Origin: Pseudomonadota bacterium
GTDB taxonomy: Bacteria > Pseudomonadota > Alphaproteobacteria > Acetobacterales > Acetobacteraceae
Assembly: GCA_021779655.1 (NCBI GenBank)
Contig: JAJYAF010000037.1
Span: forward strand, 1 to 11,471
Direction: 5' to 3'
Length of the DNA: 11,471 nucleotides
A program made the position numbers and the translations under genes. Below, one piece after another: positions 1 through 6,680 of the stretch. Positions within the stretch are counted from its first letter, which is position 1. Each line of letters opens with the position of its first letter. The notes below the pieces were generated by a model. The model had not been told where the DNA came from, searched no databases, and saw only the letters and a list, made by a program, of their open reading frames with translations.

Positions 1-197
1 AGCTTGGCCATGGCGGCGATGGCGGTGCGGATCGTGCCGCGCCGTATGTCCATGCCGTTGGCGACCTGGTCGCCCAGACCGTCACGCAACACTTGTTCGG
101 TTGCCGGATCTCCCAGAAATGCGAGCACGGTCAGACGATCGGGGCGATTGGTCAGCCCGCCGTCAGAAGACGTTACGCGTGGACCCTGTTGGCTCAT
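1..197 (-). CDS. cpaE: CpaE/TadZ-like pilus assembly ATPase, N-terminal fragment
   Basis: The gene begins at an ATG (reverse complement of 195-197) and stays open to the left window edge, giving 65 codons. A ribosome site AAGGA (205-209 on the minus strand) lies 7 nt before the ATG, which supports this start. The visible part (begins MSQQGPRVTS, then a segment with LTVLAFLGDPATEQVLRDGL) resembles the N-terminal receiver-like domain of CpaE/TadZ. These are MinD/ParA-type ATPases that place the Tad secretion machine at the cell pole or membrane. The P-loop domain would lie outside the window and cannot be seen. The identification rests largely on position, since cpaE follows cpaD in Caulobacter-type loci. 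It starts 45 nt after the cpaD-like stop on the same strand, so it is probably in the same operon. Another tad protein is possible but less likely. Confidence 0.72.
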   Translation of the reverse strand, partial: MSQQGPRVTSSDGGLTNRPDRLTVLAFLGDPATEQVLRDGLGDQVANGMDIRRGTIRTAIAAMAK

Positions 198-242
198 GCC
201 GCAGTCCTTAAGTTAGAAAATCTTGCCGTGAAGTCAGACATT

Positions 243-563
243 TTAGTTACCCGTCGTCGTGTTGGTGAAAACGGAGGTAGGGCTGACTGGCGTCTGCAGA
301 CCAGCCGCGGTGCCGGCGCCGTTGGGGCCGAGCGCTTTGTCAACACCGGCGGCGGCGGCGATGCCGTTGGCATACGGCTCGGACTTGCCGCTGATCAGAT
401 CAGCCGGATCGGCCACCTGCTCGGCGATTGCCTTGTTGCTGGCGCCAGTCGCCGACCAGGTTCCAGGCCGCTGATACGGGTCCAGCACACAGCCGCTCAG
501 GCTGAGCAGCATTACGCAAAATGAGAAAAAAGCCAGCGAGCGCAAGGGGAATAATCCTTTCAC
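243..563 (-). CDS. cpaD: Short CpaD-like Tad pilus lipoprotein
   Basis: This is a 106-residue protein with a lipoprotein signal: a basic start, a hydrophobic stretch at about residues 7-22, and lipobox LSGC with the acylated Cys at 25. After the Cys comes DPYQRPGTW, a motif I associate with small lipoproteins in alphaproteobacterial tad loci. The rest is low in complexity (Ala, Gly, Thr, Asn) and ends in an Asn/Thr-rich tail. CpaD lipoproteins help the secretin at the outer membrane, but usual members are roughly twice this length, so this is a reduced form or a positional analogue. The start codon is GTG, overlapping the cpaC stop by 4 bp (GTGA). No good ribosome site precedes it, so translation is probably coupled to cpaC. 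The position between cpaC and cpaE supports the role. Exact family membership is uncertain. Confidence 0.72.
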   Translation of the reverse strand: MKGLFPLRSLAFFSFCVMLLSLSGCVLDPYQRPGTWSATGASNKAIAEQVADPADLISGKSEPYANGIAAAAGVDKALGPNGAGTAAGLQTPVSPTSVFTNTTTGN

Positions 564-2017
564 TGAACAATGAACCCGGCATCGCCTGGAATGGTGGTGC
601 TGGCTGTGTTGGTGCCGTTGTCGCGCAGCAGCAGGATACGCTGCAGATCGTTGGGCGGTGTCCAGCCATCATCCGGCTGGGCGAGAACGCCGGGATTGCT
701 CACGGGATTCACGAGATAGGGTGTTACCGTGATCACCAACTCCTGCTGCTGGCGCTGAAAGCTGTCGCCCCGGAACAACGCGCCGAGCACGGGGATTTCT
801 CCAAGCCCCGGAACCGCGTTGCTGTCCTGGTTGGACTGATCTTCCAAAAGCCCGGCAAGAGCCATGCCTTCTCCGCTACCCAGAATGATGGTGCTGGAGG
901 CTTGCTGAACCAGCAGCGACGGCACGGTGATTGCCGAAGACACGTTAGGCGTGGCTTCGGTGACAGAATTCGCGTTGCTGATCTGGCTGAGGGTCGGACT
1001 CACCTGCAGCGCGATCCGGCCGTCGGAAAACACGGTCGGCGTGAAGATCAGTTGCACGCCATAGCTCTTGAACTCGATGGTCACTTGGTCGTTCTGCTGC
1101 GACACCGGTATCGGAAACTGGCCGCCCGCCAGGAAACTCGCCTGCGTGCCGCTTAATGTCGTAAGCGTGGGTTCCGCAACGATATGTGCGAGATTATCGG
1201 CTGCTAGGGCATCGATCACGCCCTCGAACGTGCCGCCTGGAAAAGCCACGCCGATGGCACCCGCCGAGTTGCCGCCGACCGGGGGAGAGGCCGTTCCGGT
1301 CGTGCCGGATACGACGAATTTGCCGATGGTGAAGCCGCTCGCGGTTACCGAACTCCAGTCCACGCCGAGTTCGCGGGTAACATCGCGTGACATATAGGCG
1401 ATGCGCACCTTCAGCTCCACCTGCACCGGCTCGCGCACCTGCAACTGGTTGACGATATTGCCGGTCGGCGAAATGATCTTCGCTTCATTCATGATATTCT
1501 CGGCCTCCTCCGGCGTCTGCACCGTGCCGTGAACCACCATTCCGCCAGGCTCATTTTCGGCCGTCACATCCTCACCGGGCGCGGTTGTCTGCGCTTGTGC
1601 TGAAAGCCGGTCGGCCATGTAATGCGAGGGCGTGACGACGATGCGGTAGCGCGCGATCTCCGCGCCGTTCTGATCGGTGGCCACCAGGATCGTTTCGCCC
1701 ACACCCTTGCCGAAGACGAACATCGCGGTCGGGCTCGCGGGATGAACCTCAACCACGCTCGGGTCCGCCGCGAACAGGCTGGAAGCGGCCTGCTTCAGCG
1801 TCACGATCGCGCCACTGCCCTGGGCGACCGATAGGGAGGCGACGATCGGCGCCGACGCAGCGGACCGCGTGGTCCGGGCTGGTTGCGCCGGCGCGCCATA
1901 CGGTATCGCCAGCAGCAGGGCCAGAAGGGCAGTTAGAGACGGGGCGGTGAACGGCTTGTTCCGAACCGCATTTTGCTTCGATTTCGGGCAGATTTTCTGC
2001 CCCCCGGTCCTGCTCAT
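560..2017 (-). CDS. cpaC: Tad pilus outer-membrane secretin CpaC/RcpA
   Basis: This 485-residue protein is of the type II/III secretin family and would form the outer-membrane ring through which the Flp pilus leaves the cell. Residues 1-22 form an unusually long basic n-region. A hydrophobic core at about 24-40 and an APA site near 42-44 complete an export signal. Residues about 62-131 match the pilus N-terminal domain of CpaC-type secretins. A BON-like segment follows (about 158-195, with VVHGTVQTPEEAENI). The secretin domain covers about 255-440, with EPTLTTLSGTQASFLAGG starting at 282 and the hallmark VPGLGEIPVLGALF at 402-415, then the strand LVITVTPYLV. The C-terminal tail of about 50 residues is polar. 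The ATG overlaps the cpaB stop by 1 bp (TGATG). GGAGG lies 13 nt upstream, rather far, so coupling is likely. Length is normal for the family. Confidence 0.95.
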   Translation of the reverse strand: MSRTGGQKICPKSKQNAVRNKPFTAPSLTALLALLLAIPYGAPAQPARTTRSAASAPIVASLSVAQGSGAIVTLKQAASSLFAADPSVVEVHPASPTAMFVFGKGVGETILVATDQNGAEIARYRIVVTPSHYMADRLSAQAQTTAPGEDVTAENEPGGMVVHGTVQTPEEAENIMNEAKIISPTGNIVNQLQVREPVQVELKVRIAYMSRDVTRELGVDWSSVTASGFTIGKFVVSGTTGTASPPVGGNSAGAIGVAFPGGTFEGVIDALAADNLAHIVAEPTLTTLSGTQASFLAGGQFPIPVSQQNDQVTIEFKSYGVQLIFTPTVFSDGRIALQVSPTLSQISNANSVTEATPNVSSAITVPSLLVQQASSTIILGSGEGMALAGLLEDQSNQDSNAVPGLGEIPVLGALFRGDSFQRQQQELVITVTPYLVNPVSNPGVLAQPDDGWTPPNDLQRILLLRDNGTNTASTTIPGDAGFIVQ

Positions 2018-2865
2018 CAGAACTTGTAATCCTCCCCGTCTGCGGCACCGTTGAAGACATGCACCGTGGAAATGACGCTGGGCCCGCTATGCACGTCGGA
2101 AAGTGCGGGCGATACCTGGTCCGCCCAGACGGGCCCGCCGGACGCCTCGGCCTGCAGCGGCGCGGATTCGGAGGAATGGACGACCAGCGAAAGCGGCCCG
2201 AGATGCGCGGCGACTTCGCAACGCTCCGCCTCGTCCGGCGTTACCTCAAGGGTGACCGTAGTGGCCGAAGGCGGTGTCTGCTTCGCGGCGTCCGGCCCGG
2301 CAATGGTGCCCTGCACCAGTTGCTGGCCGGTGGCGATCACGCGCACATTCGTGAGCACGAGTTCGGCGGCGATACGCTTGCCAAGCGGCACGCTCTGGTC
2401 ATCGAGCGTCTGGGTCAGCAGCACATCCACATGATCGCCGGGCCAGATCAGCCCGGCCGCCCCGGAGACTGCATCCACACCGACCGTGACCGCGCGCATG
2501 CCGGGCTGAAGCACCGCGGCAAGAAATCCGTGATCGCCCGGACGGATGACGAGATTGTTCAGGATCGGCGCGCCGGCTGCCAGCGGGCTGCGGATCATCG
2601 ATCCGATGAGGCCGGAACGGTTGGCCGGCGTGTCCGGCGTGACACCGGCGGGCGCGGCGCTCATCAGCACGGTGCCAGTGGCGAAATCCCCCGGCTGTAC
2701 CAGGCTGCCGGCTTGCAGCGTTGCGGCGGCCACGAGAATCCGCTCGGTCGGCGGCGCCACGGCAACCGGCTTGGGCGCCGACCTGTTCGCGATGGTAATT
2801 CCAAAAAACGCCACGGAAATCAAAGCTGCGATTAGGACGAAGAAGATGCCGAGGCGCAAGGCCAT
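2017..2865 (-). CDS. cpaB: Flp pilus assembly protein CpaB/RcpC
   Basis: This 282-residue protein has an N-terminal membrane anchor (residues about 4-26) followed by a periplasmic part. A SAF-like domain begins at RILVAAATLQAGSLVQPGD (about 43-61) and runs through the region of IRSPLAAGAPILNNLV. The CpaB/RcpC C-terminal domain follows, with VTVGVDAVSGAAGLIWPGD and HVDVLL. SAF domains resemble antifreeze and flagellar FlgA folds, and CpaB is thought to work next to the secretin in the periplasm, possibly by binding peptidoglycan. The ATG lies 4 nt after the cpaA stop, with only a weak GAGA ribosome site, and the stop overlaps the cpaC start by 1 bp. The gene is thus tightly embedded in the operon. 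Length and architecture are typical. Confidence 0.93.
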   Translation of the reverse strand: MALRLGIFFVLIAALISVAFFGITIANRSAPKPVAVAPPTERILVAAATLQAGSLVQPGDFATGTVLMSAAPAGVTPDTPANRSGLIGSMIRSPLAAGAPILNNLVIRPGDHGFLAAVLQPGMRAVTVGVDAVSGAAGLIWPGDHVDVLLTQTLDDQSVPLGKRIAAELVLTNVRVIATGQQLVQGTIAGPDAAKQTPPSATTVTLEVTPDEAERCEVAAHLGPLSLVVHSSESAPLQAEASGGPVWADQVSPALSDVHSGPSVISTVHVFNGAADGEDYKF

Positions 2866-2869
2866 GATA

Positions 2870-3532
2870 TTATCTCAACGCCACGAGGGCGGAAGGAGGG
2901 AAAGACGGCAGCAGGGTGAGGATGGTACCGCCGGCGATGGCAAGTGCGTAGGGCAGCGGCGCCTTGCGCGCGATGCGCCAGGCTTCGGCGCGCAGAATGC
3001 GGGAGAACAAGCCGGCCCCGGGAATGTTAGCCCCGGGAATGTTAGCCCCGGGAATGTTAGCCCCGGGAATGTTAGCCCCGGGAATGTTAGCTCTGGGAAT
3101 GTTAGCTCTGGGAGCACTGGATCGCGCACGGGCGCACCACCGCATGAGAGCAGGCCGGAGCAGGAGGTAAAGCAACCCCAGCGCGCCACCGACCAGCAGA
3201 ATGCGGGTTAGACAGTCGAGTTCGGCTTGCCAATGCGCCGGAATCAGCAGTACCGAAGCGCTCCAGAGCTTCACGTCCCCCCCGCCGATGGCGCGCGCGC
3301 TCCACAGCGCGAACAAAATGGCGAAACTGGCTCCCGCCGCGGCAAGTCCCGCCATGAGCGAATGATCCAGCGCCCGGAGGCCGAACCCGGCGAGCGCGAC
3401 GGCTACCGGAAGGCCGTTGGGGACCGTGCGCGCCGCCAAATCGTGCAGTGCCGCCCAGATCAGCAGCACAATCCCGCCGCCAAGGAGCAGACCCTCGATG
3501 AACTGACATGAAAGAGCCGTCCCGGAATTCAC
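2870..3532 (-). CDS. cpaA: Prepilin peptidase CpaA/TadV (A24 family) with inserted ANIP repeat
   Basis: An inner-membrane aspartyl peptidase that trims the Flp prepilin leader. I chose the GTG at 3532 because AAGGAG sits 9 nt before it and the protein then starts just ahead of the first membrane segment. An upstream in-frame start at 3634 would add 34 polar residues that are probably not translated. With this start the product has 220 residues. The two catalytic aspartates are Asp31 (in HDLAARTVPN) and Asp86 (in GGGDVKL). About six hydrophobic segments are visible, near residues 12-30, 40-55, 59-79, 88-100, 108-128 and the C terminus. The usual family length is about 170. The excess is a loop at about 138-173 made of six ANIP[G/R] repeats, encoded by a 15-bp tandem array between the last two membrane segments. 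The catalytic region is intact, so activity is expected. Confidence 0.9.
   Translation of the reverse strand: MNSGTALSCQFIEGLLLGGGIVLLIWAALHDLAARTVPNGLPVAVALAGFGLRALDHSLMAGLAAAGASFAILFALWSARAIGGGDVKLWSASVLLIPAHWQAELDCLTRILLVGGALGLLYLLLRPALMRWCARARSSAPRANIPRANIPGANIPGANIPGANIPGANIPGAGLFSRILRAEAWRIARKAPLPYALAIAGGTILTLLPSFPPSALVALR
3016..3120 (-). repeat. 15-bp tandem repeat (minisatellite) inside cpaA
   Basis: On the plus strand the unit is CCCCGGGAATGTTAG. Five identical copies run 3016-3090, a sixth with two changes (CTCTG start) covers 3091-3105, and a decayed seventh (CTCTGGGAGCACTGG) covers 3106-3120. On the coding strand each unit gives ANIP followed by Gly or Arg. The unit is five codons long, so copy-number change keeps the reading frame. 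The unit has no stop in several other frames, so spurious ORFs run through it in other frames and on both strands. Perfect copies beside diverged ones suggest recent slippage expansion. Confidence 0.95.
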
Positions 3533-3541
3533 GAAGTGCTG

Positions 3542-3547
3542 CTCCTT
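3542..3547 (-). promoter_or_regulatory. Ribosome binding site deciding the cpaA start
   Basis: AAGGAG on the minus strand, 9 nt before the GTG at 3532. It is the best Shine-Dalgarno match in the flp-cpaA gap and is the reason the short form of CpaA is preferred over the 3634 start. Confidence 0.7.
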
Positions 3548-3684
3548 GAAAGCGTTACCGGAAACTATCTCTGAAGCCCGGCCGTTCCGCCGCGCCTCTG
3601 CCGCCTGGAAGCGAAAAGGCTCAGGACCTCGCAAGCGCGACCGCGTGAGGCAGCGCGGGCTTGCCGCCGCGAAACCAGGGTGGA

Positions 3685-3876
3685 TCAGAGATCGGTTGAG
3701 ACGTTGGTGAACGTTGTTGAAAGCTTGGTGCCGACTGCGGTAACCGCCACGATGATGACAACGGCGATCAGCGCCGCGATGAGGCCGTATTCAATGGCTG
3801 TCACCGCACTGCGGTCCTGTTTCAGGCCTTCCAGCCTGAGGGCGAGCATCGTGTAGACATAATTCAGAAGGGTCAT
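3685..3876 (-). CDS. flp: Flp-type pilin subunit
   Basis: This is a 63-residue class III (type IVb) prepilin, the major subunit of the Tad pilus. It has a polar leader (1-24), then VTAIEYGLIAALIAVVIIVA, the typical Flp hydrophobic helix. Glu29 and Tyr30 are the conserved +5/+6 pair of the mature pilin. The residue before the inferred cleavage site is Ala24 (DRSA|VTAIEY), whereas most prepilins have Gly; Ala variants seem tolerated in Flp proteins. AGGAG (3883-3887) lies 6 nt before the ATG, a strong ribosome site suited to an abundant subunit. It is the first gene of the operon. A 150-nt gap separates it from cpaA, consistent with a separately abundant flp transcript, though no clear terminator was found in that gap. 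Confidence 0.95.
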   Translation of the reverse strand: MTLLNYVYTMLALRLEGLKQDRSAVTAIEYGLIAALIAVVIIVAVTAVGTKLSTTFTNVSTDL

Positions 3877-3948
3877 GCAAATCTCCTAATTCCCATGAAA
3901 GCACGTAGGTCAACGGGCCGTTTCTGCATCAAAATAGTTAACAAAACT

Positions 3949-4004
3949 TCAAGCCGCGAGCCTGCGCGGGGTAGCGCCAACGGCCGCGCAGGCTCGCGGC
4001 TTGA
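3949..4004 (-). terminator. Perfect 21-bp inverted repeat, probable terminator after the PilZ gene
   Basis: The arms are 3949-3969 and 3984-4004, fully complementary (start TCAAGCCGCGAG), with a 14-nt loop. Read on the minus strand the stem lies 75 nt after the PilZ stop and is followed by AGTTTTGTT, a modest T tract, which fits an intrinsic terminator insulating flp from upstream transcription. No plus-strand gene ends here. The T run is short, so a structural or protein-binding role is not excluded. Confidence 0.6.
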
Positions 4005-4078
4005 GACGTTTCATGGAGCGGCGCTATTCGTGCGTTAGCGCTAATCATGCCATGAAATTCCGGCAAGCGGTTCGCCCC

Positions 4079-4543
4079 TCATTCCAGCAAGGCGTTCAGC
4101 CGGGCCAGCGCCAGTTCCGCGGCTTCCGCCGCCTGTTGCAGCTCAGCGCTGCGGCAGAACCCCTGTTCTCGCAGCAGGCGCATCGCGGCAGGCAGACCTT
4201 GGCTCCGCAGCGCCGCGCCGGCGGCCTCGCGACATTGCCGCTCCGCTTCTTCATCGCCGTTCCCGAGAAAACCGAGGCCGGCGCGCGTTCCCACCGCCCA
4301 TAGCCGCGTGACATCACGGACTGCGTTGCCCCCGTAGCGCAGTTGCAGCCGTTCGGGAAACTCAATCATCACGGCGGTTTCCGTCTGCACGCCGGTCCCG
4401 GATTCATCGAGAATCAAACAGTCGATCACGGAGCCGCCGAAGCCGAAAATCAGCTGCCCGCGCTTTAGCACCCGGTGCCGACGCGCCCGCCGCCGTTCCG
4501 GCGGAGGAGGCCCGCCGTTATCGCCCGCCTCGCGATCCGTCAT
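4079..4543 (-). CDS. PilZ-domain protein, probable c-di-GMP sensor
   Basis: The product has 154 residues. After a short polar, proline-rich start, the arginine cluster ERRRARRHR (16-24) contains the RxxxR motif. DESGTG at 46-51 is the DxSxxG motif, following the usual V-I-D-C-L-I-L strand. The beta-barrel appears to run to about residue 95 (GTRAGLGFLG). Together these are the c-di-GMP contacts of a canonical PilZ domain, so binding is likely. The remaining 60 residues are Ala/Glu/Leu-rich and predicted helical. There is no enzymatic or membrane domain, so the protein probably acts by binding a partner. It lies upstream of the tad operon on the same strand, separated by a likely terminator. 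Regulation of pilus output is a reasonable guess from context only. The ATG overlaps a possible small upstream ORF (TGATG) and has a poor ribosome site of its own. Confidence 0.85.
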   Translation of the reverse strand: MTDREAGDNGGPPPPERRRARRHRVLKRGQLIFGFGGSVIDCLILDESGTGVQTETAVMIEFPERLQLRYGGNAVRDVTRLWAVGTRAGLGFLGNGDEEAERQCREAAGAALRSQGLPAAMRLLREQGFCRSAELQQAAEAAELALARLNALLE

Positions 4544-4632
4544 CAGCGACCCCGGGCGGATTTCGCCATGGCCGCCTCCGCCATCGGCACCAATACGGAG
4601 CCTTGCTCACGGATGCGGAAAATGTCCCACAT
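4543..4632 (-). CDS. Possible 29-codon ORF coupled to the PilZ gene
   Basis: The ORF starts MWDIFRIREQGSVLV and ends KSARGR. Its TGA overlaps the PilZ ATG by 1 nt (TGATG), the same arrangement as cpaB-cpaC, and AAAGG lies 9 nt before its ATG. The frame stays open upstream, and an in-frame ATG would give about 42 residues. I recognise no family. It could be a translated leader that couples PilZ translation, a degraded gene end, or chance. Only the junction and the ribosome site support it. Confidence 0.33.
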   Translation of the reverse strand: MWDIFRIREQGSVLVPMAEAAMAKSARGR

Positions 4633-4779
4633 TTTGCCTGGCCTTTGAATTTGCTTGCTTAGCTTATGCATTGGGATTTCAGACTGAGTCTTTGCGTTCA
4701 CCCGCGCCGCTTCAGGACTACCGCGCCAAGGGTAAAGTTTCGATGAACGGCGGCGCGCGTAGCACGGGTACGGCGCAGC

Positions 4780-4807
4780 TTGCGCGGCAACGCGGCACGG
4801 CTAGAAT
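4780..4807 (+). promoter_or_regulatory. Weak sigma70-like promoter candidate for the acyl-CoA dehydrogenase gene
   Basis: TAGAAT at 4802-4807 matches five of six positions of a -10 box. TTGCGC at 4780-4785 is a poor -35 with a 16-nt spacer. The leader would be about 90 nt. The rest of the 4633-4902 spacer shows only an 11-bp palindrome AGACTGAGTCT (4681-4691) and a small GGCGG/CCGCC hairpin (4865-4878) just before the ribosome site. Confidence 0.25.
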
Positions 4808-4902
4808 GCGCGCTGAGGAAGCGCGGCCGGTGGGAATGGCGGGGCCAGGTGTGCATAAAGCCATGGCGGCAAGCCGCCGGGCAACGGAAAGGACGTAACC
4901 AG

Positions 4903-6678
4903 ATGCAAGTCTATCGCCCGCCGCTTAGGGATATGCGCTTCGTGCTGCACGAACTGCATGCCGCGCAGCCGCTCCCCGGCCATGAGGGATGCACGCCCGA
5001 GCTGGCCGATTCCATCCTGGAGGAAGCAGGAAAATTCTGCACTGAGATGCTTCTGCCCCTGAACGCGAGCGGTGACCTCGAAGGCTGCCACTATGAAAAC
5101 GGGGCGGTCCGCACGCCAGCCGGCTTTAGACAAGCGTATCAGGCATTCTGCGAGGCGGGATGGGGCGGCTTGAACGCGGCAGCGGAATACGGCGGCCAGG
5201 AACTCCCCGAAACGTTGGCCAAGCTGGTGGAAGAGATGATCTCCGCTACAAATGTTGCCTTCGGGCTGTATCCCGGGCTATCGCATGGCGCCTATGTCGC
5301 GCTCAAAAGTTCTGGCGCCGAGGCGCTGAGGCAACTTTATCTGCCGAAGCTCGTTTCGGGCGAATGGTCCGGGACCATGTGCCTGACCGAGCCGCATTGC
5401 GGCACCGATCTCGGATTGCTGCGCACCAGGGCCGTACCGCAGGCGGACGGCACTTACAGGATTACTGGCGCGAAAATTTTCATCACCGCCGGCGAGCATG
5501 ATCTTTCCGGGAACATCATCCATCTCGTATTGGCGCGGCTGCCGGACGCACCGGCCGGGACCAAGGGAATTTCGCTGTTTCTGGTGCCGAAATTTTTGCC
5601 GGATGCGGACGGCAGGCCGGGGCCGCGAAATGGCGTCTCCTGCGCCGCGATAGAGCATAAACTGGGCATCAAGGCCTCCGCCACCTGCCAGATGAACTTC
5701 GACGAGGCGACCGGCTGGCTGGTGGGTATGCCCAATAAAGGCATGCAGGCGATGTTCGTGATGATGAACAGCGAGCGGCTTGCCGTGGGCATACAAGGTC
5801 TCGGTCTTGGCGAAGCGGCGTATCAGTCCGCGGTGGCCTATGCGAAGGAACGTTTGCAGGGACGCTCCCCGGCCGGGACGAAATATCCGGACAAGCCGGC
5901 GGACCCGATTATCGTACATCCGGATATCCGGCGGAATCTGCTGACCATGCGCGCCTATACCGAAGGCTGCAGGGCGCTGGGGGTTTGGGTCGCGCAGGCG
6001 ATGGACCGGGCGGAGCGCCCGACCGGCCCGGAAGAAAGAATGGCGGCAGACGCATTTGTCGCGCTGCTGACTCCGGTGGTGAAGGCGCTGTTCACCGATA
6101 TCGGTTTCGAGAGCGCCAGTCTCGCCGTGCAGACTTATGGCGGGCATGGCTATATCCGCGATCACGGCATAGAGCAGCTGTTGCGCGACGCGCGGATTGC
6201 GATGATCTACGAAGGCACCAACGGAATCCAGGCGCTTGACCTGGTAGGGCGCAAGCTTCCAACGCCTGGCCTGCCGGAGCGTTTTTTCACGCCGGTTGCG
6301 GAATTCATCGAAGCGCATAACAATAACCCGCTAATCGGCCGGTTGGTGCAGGACTTCGCGCGGGCTTTCGGCGCGCTCAAGCTGGCCACCACCTTCATAG
6401 CGGAAAAAGCACCTGCCGACCCGGAGGAGGCGGGAGCGGCGGCCACCGATTATTTGCGCCTGTTCGGGCTTGTGGCGCTCGGCTTCATGTGGGTGCGCAT
6501 GGCGCTGATCGCGGCGGAAAAGGCGCCGCAGGGCGGGCCGGATGCCGGCTTCTACCAGGCCAAGCTCACAACAGCACGGTTTTTCATGGAGCGCATTCTG
6601 CCGCAGGCGGACGCTCTCGCGCGCACGATCAAGACCGGCAAGGCATCGCTGATGGAAATGCCGGAGGCGGCGTTCTGA
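4903..6678 (+). CDS. Acyl-CoA dehydrogenase, long DmdC-like type
   Basis: This 591-residue FAD enzyme would form the alpha,beta double bond of an acyl-CoA, passing electrons to electron-transfer flavoprotein. The start is ATG 4903 because AAAGGA lies 9 nt before it and the family begins with M-x-V-Y-x-x-P-x-x-D-M-x-F; the frame is open to 4780, but those residues are unlike the family. The order is: extra N-terminal segment, N-terminal helical domain (about 35-155), beta domain with MCLTEPHCGTDLG (near 162-174), C-terminal helical domain with YGGHGY and IYEGTNGIQALDLVGRKL, and a family-specific C-terminal extension (about 465-591). Glu437 in YEGTN is the expected catalytic base. Relatives are often labelled 3-methylmercaptopropionyl-CoA dehydrogenase (DmdC), but the substrate cannot be read from sequence and no other dmd gene is nearby. 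Ordinary fatty-acyl or branched acyl-CoA oxidation is equally possible. Confidence 0.93.
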   Translation: MQVYRPPLRDMRFVLHELHAAQPLPGHEGCTPELADSILEEAGKFCTEMLLPLNASGDLEGCHYENGAVRTPAGFRQAYQAFCEAGWGGLNAAAEYGGQELPETLAKLVEEMISATNVAFGLYPGLSHGAYVALKSSGAEALRQLYLPKLVSGEWSGTMCLTEPHCGTDLGLLRTRAVPQADGTYRITGAKIFITAGEHDLSGNIIHLVLARLPDAPAGTKGISLFLVPKFLPDADGRPGPRNGVSCAAIEHKLGIKASATCQMNFDEATGWLVGMPNKGMQAMFVMMNSERLAVGIQGLGLGEAAYQSAVAYAKERLQGRSPAGTKYPDKPADPIIVHPDIRRNLLTMRAYTEGCRALGVWVAQAMDRAERPTGPEERMAADAFVALLTPVVKALFTDIGFESASLAVQTYGGHGYIRDHGIEQLLRDARIAMIYEGTNGIQALDLVGRKLPTPGLPERFFTPVAEFIEAHNNNPLIGRLVQDFARAFGALKLATTFIAEKAPADPEEAGAAATDYLRLFGLVALGFMWVRMALIAAEKAPQGGPDAGFYQAKLTTARFFMERILPQADALARTIKTGKASLMEMPEAAF

Positions 6679-6680
6679 AC

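Noticed and set aside
560..1156. 211-residue plus-strand ORF opposite cpaC
   Set aside because: No motif or ribosome site was seen, and it is antisense to the secretin gene.
3016..3120. CRISPR array
   Set aside because: The units are 15 bp and directly adjacent with no unique spacers, and they lie inside a coding gene.
2875..3211. Repetitive ORFs on both strands reading LTFPG, GMLAP or SPGNV repeats
   Set aside because: They are other reading frames of the cpaA minisatellite; the 15-bp unit is free of stops in several frames. The cpaA frame has the catalytic motifs and a ribosome site.
4671..4898. 75-residue plus-strand ORF before the acyl-CoA dehydrogenase
   Set aside because: It uses a TTG start, has no ribosome site, is Arg/Ala-rich, and spans the putative promoter and leader of the next gene.
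5278..6318. 346-residue ORF opposite the acyl-CoA dehydrogenase
   Set aside because: It is antisense to a clear family member and rich in Arg, His and Gln as typical of shadow frames.
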